The notes beneath the pieces are model-generated. The model was not told the DNA's origin. It saw only the letters and a list, made by a program, of their open reading frames with translations, and did not search any database. This document shows positions 34,882-42,051 of a DNA stretch of 64,000 nucleotides, piece by piece. Made by a program: the position numbers and the translations under genes. Source of the DNA: Sphingomonas sp. PP-CE-1A-559 (GTDB taxonomy: Bacteria > Pseudomonadota > Alphaproteobacteria > Sphingomonadales > Sphingomonadaceae); assembly GCF_004340965.1 (NCBI RefSeq), contig NZ_SLYA01000006.1:1-64000 (forward strand), written 5' to 3'. Each line of letters begins with the position of its first letter. Positions within the stretch are counted from its first letter, which is position 1.

Positions 34882-34896
34882 GCAAGGGGTGGGCCA
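34882..34896 (-). promoter_or_regulatory. Sigma-54 promoter for the motA-like/motB-like/flgA unit
   Basis: Minus-strand TGGCCCACCCCTTGC, one mismatch to TGGCAC-N5-TTGC with correct GG/GC spacing. The predicted start at about 34870 is three bases from the ATG at 34867, implying an almost leaderless message. Confidence 0.6.
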
Positions 34897-34953
34897 ATTG
34901 GAAGGCAGCGAAGCGTAAGGCCGCTGTGTCATGCCGGGAGCTGGTCTTCTGTT

Positions 34954-35060
34954 CCCCTCCCTCGTGAAGGGAGGGGCTAGGGGTGGGTGGGTTCGTTGGC
35001 ATGCGGTGCGCTTGCCAAGCGGCCCACCCACCCCCGACCCCTCCCTTCACGAGGGAGGGG
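34954..35060. repeat. Composite palindromic repeat (CCCCTCCC type) before flgB
   Basis: End hairpins CCCCTCCCTC/GAGGGAGGGG-like at 34954-34976 and 35038-35060, and inner arms GGGTGGGTGGG and CCCACCCACCCC. It is the same layout and about the same length as 14885-14990. Confidence 0.85.
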
Positions 35061-35087
35061 GGAAGAAGGGTGATGCCGGCGGCCACT

Positions 35088-35200
35088 CAACCGCCACCCC
35101 GGCGAAGGCCGGGGCCCAATTGGGGGACGTCGCTAACTGAGGGTGCGCTTCGTTACTGCGACCTTTCCAATTGGCCCCCGGCCTTCGCCGCGGTGGTGGC
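35088..35200. repeat. Inverted repeat with CCAATTGG arms before flgB
   Basis: The left arm CCACCCCGGCGAAGGCCGGG followed by GCCCAATTGG is mirrored by CCAATTGGCCCCCGGCCTTC, then GCCGCGGTGG. It lies 27 bases after the preceding element, so repeats appear to have accumulated here. Confidence 0.75.
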
Positions 35201-35218
35201 AGTGGTGCCTGCTTCCTT

Positions 35219-35271
35219 GTTCTCCCGCGAAGGCGGGACCCAGACTGGGTCCCCGCCTCCGCGGGGAAACA
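35219..35271. repeat. Palindromic repeat (CCCGCGAAGGCGGG type) before flgB
   Basis: TTCTCCCGCGAAGGCGGGAC, CCAGACTGGG and CCCCGCCTCCGCGGGGAAAC form a nested inverted repeat like the one inside fliP. The rest of 34897-35430 outside these three elements shows no gene. Confidence 0.75.
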
Positions 35272-35433
35272 TAGTGAGGCAGGGGGCAGTGGTTCGGTTT
35301 GCCGCCCCAAACACGCCAACCGGCAACTCCATTGCCGCCCACCCCTGCAACACCGGCAACCTCTTGCCGCTCCCCTTGCCGCCCACCTGCCGCCGCCCGG
35401 CAAACCACCATCCCCCACCCGCAACACGAAAAC

Positions 35434-35448
35434 TGGCACGGCCATTGC
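35434..35448 (+). promoter_or_regulatory. Sigma-54 promoter for the flgB operon
   Basis: TGGCACGGCCATTGC followed by TTA is an exact consensus match with GG at 35435-35436 and GC at 35447-35448. The start of transcription is expected near 35460, which rules out the ATG at 35451 as the flgB start. Confidence 0.9.
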
Positions 35449-35489
35449 TTATGTCCGGTTGCGCAATCGGTGCGCCAGGAGACGGGCTT

Positions 35490-35828
35490 GTGTCAGGCGA
35501 CACGCTTTTCGGAGTTCACGGGGCGGCACTCGAGGTGCGGTCGCAGCGCATGGGTGTGCTGGCGTCGAACATCGCCAACGCCTCGACGCCCGGCTTCAAG
35601 GCGCGCGACATCGATTTCCAGGCCGCGCTCGCGTCGGTCGAGAATGACGGCGGCACCAATGCGGCGACCAAATACCGCGTGCCCACGCAGACCTCGATGG
35701 ACGGCAACACCGTCGAGCTGAGCCAGGAGCAGACCGCCTTCGCCGAGAACGCCGTCCAGTACCAGACGACGCTGTCGTTCCTGAACGGGCGGATCGGCCA
35801 GATCACGCGCGCCTTGAAGGGGGAATAG
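35490..35828 (+). CDS. flgB: Flagellar proximal rod protein FlgB
   Basis: 112 residues starting (GTG) MSGDTLFGVHGAALEVRSQR and continuing MGVLASNIANASTPGFKARD, the rod-protein N-terminal motif. The C-terminal part NAVQYQTTLSFLNGRIGQIT is typical. GTG 35490 has AGGAGA seven bases upstream and lies downstream of the sigma-54 transcription start; earlier ATG codons in frame do not. First gene of flgBCDEFGHIJKL. Confidence 0.95.
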   Translation: MSGDTLFGVHGAALEVRSQRMGVLASNIANASTPGFKARDIDFQAALASVENDGGTNAATKYRVPTQTSMDGNTVELSQEQTAFAENAVQYQTTLSFLNGRIGQITRALKGE

Positions 35829-35831
35829 GCC

Positions 35832-36242
35832 ATGTCCAACCACCCCATGACGATTTTCCAGGTCGCCGGCCGCGCGATGTCCGCGCAGCTCGTCCGGATG
35901 AACACGACGGCGTCCAACCTTGCCAATGCCGGCGGCACCACGGGCTCCGCCGAGACCGCGTACAAGACGATGAAGCCGGTGTTCCGCACCAGCTTCGACG
36001 CCGCCAGCGGCATGTCGACGGTCGACGTCGAGCGCGTCGTCACCGCCGGTGACGCGCCGACCAAGCGCTACGATCCCGACAACCCGATGGCCGACAAGGA
36101 TGGCAACATCTTCGAAGCGGCGGTCGATGAAACCCGCGAGATGGTCGACATGATGGAGACCGCTCGCAGCTACCAGAACAACATCGAAGTGATGAACACG
36201 GCCAAGTCGCTCATCATCGATACCCTCAAGCTAGGCCGCTGA
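35832..36242 (+). CDS. flgC: Flagellar proximal rod protein FlgC
   Basis: 136 residues. N-terminal motif MSAQLVRMNTTASNLANAGG and C-terminal NIFEAAVDETREMVDMMETA, then SYQNNIEVMNTAKSLIIDTL are those of FlgC. It polymerises in the rod with FlgB and FlgF. Starts three bases after flgB. Confidence 0.96.
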   Translation: MSNHPMTIFQVAGRAMSAQLVRMNTTASNLANAGGTTGSAETAYKTMKPVFRTSFDAASGMSTVDVERVVTAGDAPTKRYDPDNPMADKDGNIFEAAVDETREMVDMMETARSYQNNIEVMNTAKSLIIDTLKLGR

Positions 36243-36244
36243 TC

Positions 36245-36925
36245 ATGGCAACATCGTTCGATACCACGCTGTCCAACCTCGGCATCACGCGCACGTCGAC
36301 CGCCGCGGCGACCACCACGACCAAGTCGTCGACGTCGCTCGGCCAGTCCGATTTCCTGAAGCTGATGACCGCGCAGATGCAGAACCAGGACCCGTTCAAC
36401 CCGGTCGACAACACCCAGATGGTCGCGCAGATGGCGCAGATCTCGACCACCTCGGGCATCTCCGAGATGAACACGACGATGAAGGCGATCGCCGACAAGC
36501 TGGGCGTGACCAGCACCGGCGAAGCGCTCGGCTATGTCGGCAAGACCGTCCTGACCCCGGGCAGCACCGCTTACGGTCGCGCGGCCGGCGGTATCGCCGG
36601 TGCGGTCGAGCTGGCGGGTGCCGCGACCGACGTCAACGTCACGATCAGCGACGCGAACGGTGCGGTCCTGAAGACCATGTCGCTCGGCAAGCAGGCCAAG
36701 GGCACGATCGGCTACGACTGGGACGGCAAGGACGCCGCCGGTGCGGAAACCGGCAACGGCCCGTTCACGGTTCAGGTCAACGCGCAGAACGCCGGCACCA
36801 CGGTCGGTGCGACCGGCCTGGTCTGGTCCCCCGTCCAGTCGGTGTCGACCACCACCGGCGTCGCCATCCTCACGCTTCCCGGCCTCGGCGAAATCCCCGC
36901 CAGCGCCGTCCGCCAGATCGGCTGA
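36245..36925 (+). CDS. flgD: Flagellar hook-cap (hook assembly) protein FlgD
   Basis: 226 residues. N-terminal signature LGQSDFLKLMTAQMQNQDPF and NPVDNTQMVAQMAQISTTSG, then a FlgD tudor/Ig-like pair with VTISDANGAVLKTMSLGKQA and GYDWDGKDAAGAETGNGPFT. FlgD caps the growing hook and is replaced by FlgK. It follows flgC by two bases. Confidence 0.95.
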   Translation: MATSFDTTLSNLGITRTSTAAATTTTKSSTSLGQSDFLKLMTAQMQNQDPFNPVDNTQMVAQMAQISTTSGISEMNTTMKAIADKLGVTSTGEALGYVGKTVLTPGSTAYGRAAGGIAGAVELAGAATDVNVTISDANGAVLKTMSLGKQAKGTIGYDWDGKDAAGAETGNGPFTVQVNAQNAGTTVGATGLVWSPVQSVSTTTGVAILTLPGLGEIPASAVRQIG

Positions 36926-36953
36926 ACCCAGAGTTTCCAGGAGTTAAACCGCC

Positions 36954-38222
36954 ATGTCCTTCTACACTTCGCTCTCGGGTCTTCAGGCCTCGCAAGCCGA
37001 GATGTCGACCATCTCGCACAACCTCGCGAACGTCGCCACCAACGGCTTCAAGAAGAGCCGCACCGAATTCGCCGACGTGATCGCCTCGAGCGTGTCGGTC
37101 GCGCCGTCGCAGCAGATCGGCTCGGGCGCGATCGTCCAGGCCAATCGCCAGCAGTTCGCGCAAGGCAGCCTGATCCAGACCTCGAACAGCCTCGATCTCG
37201 CGGTGTCGGGCGACGGCTTCTTCGCGGTCAAGCCGAGCATCGAATCCGCCTCGATCAACTATACGCGCAACGGCGGCTTTCTGGTCGACTCGAACCGCTA
37301 TGTCGTCGATTCGCAGGGCTCACATCTGCAGGTGTTCCCGGTCGACGGCTCGGGCGCGGTGGTTGCGACCGGCTCCGATTCCGCGGTGAGCCTGCGCCTG
37401 CCCGAGACGAGCGGGACGCCGGTGCCGACTTCGGCGGTTACTATGACCCTCAACCTCAACGCCAATTCGGCGCTGCCGACGACGGCGACGTTCGACCGGT
37501 TCGATCCGTCGAGCTACAACCAGTCCGCGCAGACCACGGTGTACGATGCCAGCGGCAACGCGATGACGCTGACCAACTATTTCAAGCGCACCTCGGCACC
37601 GACGACCACCAACGCGAACAGCACCTGGGAAGTCCACAGCTTCGTCGGCGACAAGGAGCTGACGACCAACGGCACCGCCGGGACGTCGATGACGTTCGAC
37701 CCGACCGGCAAGATGACCGCGCCGACCGCAACGATCAAGTTCGACCAGTTCACCACCGCGAACTCGACCGATCCGCAGGCGATCGCCTTCACCTTCGGCA
37801 GCGGCACGACGCAGCTGTCGAGCGCGTTCAACGTCGCCTCGCGAACGCAGGACGGCAAGGCGGTCGGCCAGATCCAGGGCGTGACGGTCGACGAGAAGGG
37901 GCTCGTCAACGCCAGCTTCTCGAACGGCGACACGCAGGTGCTGGGTCAGGTGATGCTCGCGAACTTCTCCAATCCCGAAGGCCTGCGCCAACTCGGCAGC
38001 AGCTATTGGCAGTCGACCGGCATCTCCGGCTCGGCGAAGCTCGGCTCGGCCGACACCAACGGGTTCGGCAAGCTGATGTCGGGGACGATCGAGGGATCGA
38101 ACGTCGACATCACCGAGGAGCTGGTCAACCTGATCGCGGCACAGCGCAATTTCCAGGCGAACTCGAAGGCCTTGGATACCGCCAACCAGATCTCCGAAAC
38201 CATCTTCAACATCCGCAGCTAA
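36954..38222 (+). CDS. flgE: Flagellar hook protein FlgE
   Basis: 422 residues. N-terminal rod/hook motif MSTISHNLANVATNGFKKSR and C-terminal EELVNLIAAQRNFQANSKAL, then DTANQISETIFNIRS, enclosing variable surface domains (LDLAVSGDGFFAVKPS is the conserved D1 block). GGAG lies before the ATG at 36954. Forms the universal joint. Confidence 0.96.
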   Translation: MSFYTSLSGLQASQAEMSTISHNLANVATNGFKKSRTEFADVIASSVSVAPSQQIGSGAIVQANRQQFAQGSLIQTSNSLDLAVSGDGFFAVKPSIESASINYTRNGGFLVDSNRYVVDSQGSHLQVFPVDGSGAVVATGSDSAVSLRLPETSGTPVPTSAVTMTLNLNANSALPTTATFDRFDPSSYNQSAQTTVYDASGNAMTLTNYFKRTSAPTTTNANSTWEVHSFVGDKELTTNGTAGTSMTFDPTGKMTAPTATIKFDQFTTANSTDPQAIAFTFGSGTTQLSSAFNVASRTQDGKAVGQIQGVTVDEKGLVNASFSNGDTQVLGQVMLANFSNPEGLRQLGSSYWQSTGISGSAKLGSADTNGFGKLMSGTIEGSNVDITEELVNLIAAQRNFQANSKALDTANQISETIFNIRS

Positions 38223-38246
38223 GCACGAGCGAGCAGGGGACCCTGA

Positions 38247-38999
38247 ATGGACAAGCTGGTCTACACCGCGGCGACGGGCCTGCGCGCACACATGGCGGCG
38301 CAGGCGGCGATCGCCAACAACATGGCGAACGCGTCGACCACCGGCTTTCGCGCCGATCGCGTGGTGTTCGACCGGCTCAACCTGAAGGGCGACGGCTCGA
38401 CGATCGAGGCGCGCGCGCCGACGTCGGAAGAGGTGACCGACGCCGATCGTTCGCCGGGCGCGATCCAGTTGACCGGGCGTCCGCTCGACGTCGCGATCAC
38501 CGGCACGACGGCCTGGCTCGCAGTGCAGGCGTCGGACGGGTCGGAGGCGTACACCCGCCGCGGTGATCTCGAGGTCGCGCCGTCGGGCGTGCTGCAGACC
38601 GGCGACGGGCATCCGGTGATCGGCTCGGGGGGGCCGATCACGCTGCCGCCCTATCAGTCGCTGACGATCTCGGCCGACGGAACGATCTCGATCGTGCCGC
38701 AGGGCGGCGACGCCAAGGATACGCAGGTGATCGACAAGCTCAAGCTCGCCGACACCAAGGGGTCGGATACCGTGAAGGGCCTCGACAACCTGCTGCGCGT
38801 GCGTGGCGGCGGGGCGTTGCCCGAGGACATGGACGCGAAGGTTCAGGGCGGCGCGATCGAGGGATCGAACGTCAACATGACGCAGGCCTTGGTCGACATG
38901 ATCGAGAACCAGCGCAGCTACGAAGTCCAGGCCAACATGATGAAATCCGCCAAGGAAATCGACGAGAGCGGTGCATCGCTGATGCGCCTGCCGAGCTAG
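38247..38999 (+). CDS. flgF: Flagellar proximal rod protein FlgF
   Basis: 250 residues. AAIANNMANASTTGFRADRV at the N terminus, PLDVAITGTTAWLAVQASDG, TRRGDLEVAPSGVLQTGDGH and the C-terminal NVNMTQALVDMIENQRSYEV. Length and lack of hook-type variable domains fit FlgF; located directly before flgG. Confidence 0.94.
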   Translation: MDKLVYTAATGLRAHMAAQAAIANNMANASTTGFRADRVVFDRLNLKGDGSTIEARAPTSEEVTDADRSPGAIQLTGRPLDVAITGTTAWLAVQASDGSEAYTRRGDLEVAPSGVLQTGDGHPVIGSGGPITLPPYQSLTISADGTISIVPQGGDAKDTQVIDKLKLADTKGSDTVKGLDNLLRVRGGGALPEDMDAKVQGGAIEGSNVNMTQALVDMIENQRSYEVQANMMKSAKEIDESGASLMRLPS

Positions 39000-39012
39000 A
39001 AGGAACAGACGA

Positions 39013-39801
39013 ATGTCATCCGCAGCCATGCATATCGCGCGCACCGGGCTCGACGCCCAGGACATGCGCATGCGCGTCATCTCGAACAACCTCGCCAACG
39101 TGAACACCACGGGCTTCAAGAAGGACCGTGCGGCGTTCGAGACGCTCGCCTACCAGACCGTCACGACGCCCGGTACGCAGAGCACCGCCGAGACCAAATA
39201 CGCGACCGGGCTCAACCTCGGCACCGGCGTCCGTATCCAGGGCACTGCGCGGATCGACACGCAGGGCGCGATGCAGACGACCGGCAACAGCCTCGATCTC
39301 GCGCTCGACGGCGACGGCTATTTCCAGGTGCAGATGCCTGGCGGCACGCTCGGCTACACCCGCGCCGGCAATTTCTCGCGCTCCGCCGAGGGGTTGCTGG
39401 TGACCAGCGAAGGCTATCAGGTGCAGCCCGGCATCACCGTGCCCGAGGGGACGACGGGGATCACGATCGGTCGCGACGGCACCGTATCGGCGATGGTCCC
39501 CGGCCAGACCGAGGCATCGCAGATTGGCCAGATCCAGGTCGCCAGCTTCCCGAACGGGGCAGGGCTCCAGGCGACCGGCGACAACTATCTCGTCGAGACC
39601 GCGGCCAGCGGCGCGGCGAACGTCGGCGTTGCCGGCCAAGACGGTCGCGGCGGCATCAAGCAGGGCATGCTCGAGGCATCGAACGTCAACGTCGTCGAGG
39701 AACTGGTCGACATGATCGAGACTCAGCGCGCGTACGAGGTCAATTCGAAGATGATCTCGGCGACCGACGACATGCTCAAATACGTCAACCAGAACCTGTG
39801 A
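39013..39801 (+). CDS. flgG: Flagellar distal rod protein FlgG
   Basis: 262 residues. MRVISNNLANVNTTGFKKDR, TGNSLDLALDGDGYFQVQMP, TRAGNFSRSAEGLLVTSEGY and the end NVVEELVDMIETQRAYEVNS, then DMLKYVNQNL are typical of FlgG, whose 260-residue length is the family norm. The stop overlaps flgH (TGATG). Confidence 0.97.
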   Translation: MSSAAMHIARTGLDAQDMRMRVISNNLANVNTTGFKKDRAAFETLAYQTVTTPGTQSTAETKYATGLNLGTGVRIQGTARIDTQGAMQTTGNSLDLALDGDGYFQVQMPGGTLGYTRAGNFSRSAEGLLVTSEGYQVQPGITVPEGTTGITIGRDGTVSAMVPGQTEASQIGQIQVASFPNGAGLQATGDNYLVETAASGAANVGVAGQDGRGGIKQGMLEASNVNVVEELVDMIETQRAYEVNSKMISATDDMLKYVNQNL

Positions 39802-40493
39802 TGCGCACCGTCTCAACGTCGCTTGCCGCCCTCGCCGCGATCCTCGCCCCGATCCTCGCTGCGTCTTCGGCAGACGCCAGCCTGTTCGGCAAGAAGGCAC
39901 CGCCCGAGGATTTCTCGGTCGCGCGGCCTTTGCCGGTCCAGCCGGTGCCGGTCGTCGCTACCGGTTCGATCTTCCAGGCGCAGGACGGCTATGCCGCGCT
40001 GTACGAAGGCTGGCGCGCGCGCAAAGTCGGCGATCCGCTGACGATCGTGCTGGTCGAGCGCACCGCCGCGTCGAAGTCGTCGGGCTCGAAGCTCGACAGC
40101 AACGGATCGGGCAGCATCACGCCGCCGACCACCGGCTTCCTCAACCTGTTCAACAAGAGCGACGCGACGCTCAGCGGCGGGCGTAGTTTCAATGGCACTG
40201 GCGCGGCCGACCAGACCAACTCGCTGTCGGGCGAAGTCAGCGTGACGGTCGCGCAAGTCTATCCCAACGGGACGATGCTGGTGCAGGGCCAGAAGCGCGT
40301 CACGCTCAACCGCGGCGATGAGTTCCTGAAGATCAAGGGCCTGGTCCGCACCGCCGACGTCGACGCGAACAACCGCGTCCTGTCGACCCGCGTCGCCGAC
40401 GCCCAGATCTCGTACACCGGCAAGGGCGACGTCGCCCGCGCCGGCCGCCAGGGGTGGCTCAGCCGCTTCTTCTCCGTCGTCAGCCCGTTTTGA
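39801..40493 (+). CDS. flgH: Flagellar L-ring protein FlgH (no lipobox cysteine)
   Basis: 230 residues. FlgH core is present: YEGWRARKVGDPLTIVLVER, SLSGEVSVTVAQVYPNGTML, VQGQKRVTLNRGDEFLKIKG, LVRTADVDANNRVLSTRVAD, AQISYTGKGDVARAGRQGWL. The signal peptide (SLAALAAILAPILAASSADA) has no cysteine, and no cysteine occurs anywhere in the translation, so the usual lipid anchor is missing. The ATG at 39801 overlaps flgG's stop; GTG 39798 would add one residue. Confidence 0.94.
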   Translation: MRTVSTSLAALAAILAPILAASSADASLFGKKAPPEDFSVARPLPVQPVPVVATGSIFQAQDGYAALYEGWRARKVGDPLTIVLVERTAASKSSGSKLDSNGSGSITPPTTGFLNLFNKSDATLSGGRSFNGTGAADQTNSLSGEVSVTVAQVYPNGTMLVQGQKRVTLNRGDEFLKIKGLVRTADVDANNRVLSTRVADAQISYTGKGDVARAGRQGWLSRFFSVVSPF

Positions 40494-40510
40494 TGCGCCC
40501 GCTGACCCGT

Positions 40511-40606
40511 GCCCTCACCCTTCCCACCCGGCAAGCGCCGGCCGGGCCCCTTCCCTCTCCCCTCAGGGGAGAGGGAGAGACGCCGAAGGCGGCGAAGGGT
40601 GAGGGC
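40511..40606. repeat. Inverted repeat with internal hairpin between flgH and flgI
   Basis: Perfect 12-base outer arms GCCCTCACCCTT (40511-40522) and AAGGGTGAGGGC (40595-40606) enclose an 11-bp stem TCCCTCTCCCC/GGGGAGAGGGA (40552-40576) with a three-base loop. Inside an operon, so it is likely to be transcribed and folded. Confidence 0.85.
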
Positions 40607-40630
40607 ACGCGTTCCGGCTTGAGGTTTCCC

Positions 40631-41725
40631 ATGATCCGCTTTCTCCTGACTATCCTCGCCGGTTGCCTGATCGCCGCGCCGGCCTCGGCCGACCGGATCA
40701 AGGACCTGGGCGGGTTCCAGGGTATCCGTTCGAACCAGCTGACCGGCTACGGCATCGTCGTCGGCCTGCCAGGCACCGGCGACGACAATCTCGAATACAC
40801 CGTGCAGTCGCTGAAGGCCGTCGCGTCGCGTTTCGGTCTTCAATTACCGCCGTCTGCGAATCCCGGTATGAAGAACGCGGCGGTGGTGATGATTACCGCC
40901 GAACTGCCGCCGTTCGCCAAGCCCGGCCAGCGGCTCGACATCACCGTCGCCTCGATGGGCAAGGCGAAGAGCCTCCGCGGTGGCAGCCTGATCATGACGC
41001 CGCTGCTCGGTGCCGATAACCAGATCTACGCGATGGCGCAGGGCAACCTGGCGGTCGGCGGTCTCGGCGCGGAAGGCGCGGATGGGTCGAAGATCGTCGT
41101 CAACGTACCCTCGACCGGTCGCATCCCCGAAGGTGCCACCGTCGAACGCGCTGTCGCCACCGGGTTCGACAGCGCGCCGACTCTCACCTTCAACCTTGCG
41201 CGTGCCGATTTCACTACCGCGCAGAACGTTGCCGGCGCGATCAATTCCAAGCTCGGCTTCGGCAGTGCGCAGGCGATCGATGCGGTCTCCGTCGCGGTTC
41301 GCGCACCGATCGGCGCCGACATCCGTGCGACGCTGATGTCGACGATCGAGAATCTCGACGTGGTCTCCGCCGAGCCGTCCGCCAAGGTGATCGTCAACGC
41401 GCGCACCGGCACCGTCGTCATCAACTCGGCGGTCCGCGTGGGGCCTGCGGCGATAACGCACGGCAAGATGACGGTGCGGATCGACGAGAAGCCGCAGGTC
41501 AGCCAGCCCGCCCCGTTCAGCCAGGGCCAGACCGCGATCACCCCGAACAGCCGCGTCGCGGTCGAGGAGGAGCGTCGCCCGATGTTCCTGCTCAACCCCG
41601 GCCCGAAGCTCGCCGACATCGTCAAGGCGGTCAACGCGATCGGCGCATCGCCGGCCGATCTAGTCGCGATCCTCGAGGCGCTGAAGGAAGCCGGCGCGCT
41701 CAAGGCCGAGTTGATCGTCCTGTGA
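40631..41725 (+). CDS. flgI: Flagellar P-ring protein FlgI
   Basis: 364 residues. Signal peptide MIRFLLTILAGCLIAAPASA, then DRIKDLGGFQGIRSNQLTGY, GIVVGLPGTGDDNLEYTVQS and PGMKNAAVVMITAELPPFAK, all family blocks, and LADIVKAVNAIGASPADLVA near the end. Builds the ring in the peptidoglycan layer. ATG 40631 is chosen; the frame is open further upstream only because it crosses the repeat at 40511-40606. Confidence 0.96.
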   Translation: MIRFLLTILAGCLIAAPASADRIKDLGGFQGIRSNQLTGYGIVVGLPGTGDDNLEYTVQSLKAVASRFGLQLPPSANPGMKNAAVVMITAELPPFAKPGQRLDITVASMGKAKSLRGGSLIMTPLLGADNQIYAMAQGNLAVGGLGAEGADGSKIVVNVPSTGRIPEGATVERAVATGFDSAPTLTFNLARADFTTAQNVAGAINSKLGFGSAQAIDAVSVAVRAPIGADIRATLMSTIENLDVVSAEPSAKVIVNARTGTVVINSAVRVGPAAITHGKMTVRIDEKPQVSQPAPFSQGQTAITPNSRVAVEEERRPMFLLNPGPKLADIVKAVNAIGASPADLVAILEALKEAGALKAELIVL

Positions 41726-42051
41726 GCCCGCTCAACGCCCCCGCAACCGCGTCCACGACCGGGATCTCGACCGACACGAGCCGCCTCAAGTCGAAGGACA
41801 ATCTCGACAAGGCGGGCGAGAAGTTCGAGGCGGTCTTCACCGGGATGATGCTAAAAAGCATGCGCCAGGCGAAACTCGCCGACCCGCTGTTCGATTCGAA
41901 GGCGATCGACACCTTCACCGACATGCAGGACGGGCTGATCGCGAAGTCGATGGCGGAGCACACGCCGCTCGGCATTGGCAAGGCGATGACCGATTTTCTC
42001 GCCAAATCTCAATCCGATCTTAACCAGGGCGCGGCAGACTCGCCGCCATGA
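41722..42051 (+). CDS. flgJ: Rod-binding protein, FlgJ N-terminal domain only
   Basis: 109 residues. Matches the rod-cap domain of FlgJ (KAGEKFEAVFTGMMLKSMRQ, FTDMQDGLIAKSMAEHTPLG, IGKAMTDFLAK). The glucosaminidase domain found in enterobacterial FlgJ is absent; the transglycosylase at 31451 is the likely substitute. GTG 41722 overlaps the flgI stop (GTGA); the stop overlaps flgK (ATGA). Confidence 0.9.
   Translation: MSPLNAPATASTTGISTDTSRLKSKDNLDKAGEKFEAVFTGMMLKSMRQAKLADPLFDSKAIDTFTDMQDGLIAKSMAEHTPLGIGKAMTDFLAKSQSDLNQGAADSPP

Noticed and set aside
34868..35086. N-terminal extension of the MotA-like protein to 35086
   Set aside because: The extension is a translated palindromic repeat (PPSLVKGGVGGG) and would lie upstream of the sigma-54 promoter.
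34954..35271. Insertion sequence or CRISPR array upstream of flgB
   Set aside because: No transposase, no target duplications seen, and the units are three unlike palindromes without regular spacers.
35451..35489. ATG 35451 (MSGCAIGAPG...) as the flgB start
   Set aside because: It lies only three bases after the sigma-54 -12 box and upstream of the expected transcription start; GTG 35490 has a good ribosome-binding site and the family-typical N terminus.
40454..40630. In-frame N-terminal extension of FlgI
   Set aside because: It is the 3' end of flgH and the inverted repeat read in another frame; a clear signal peptide begins at 40631.
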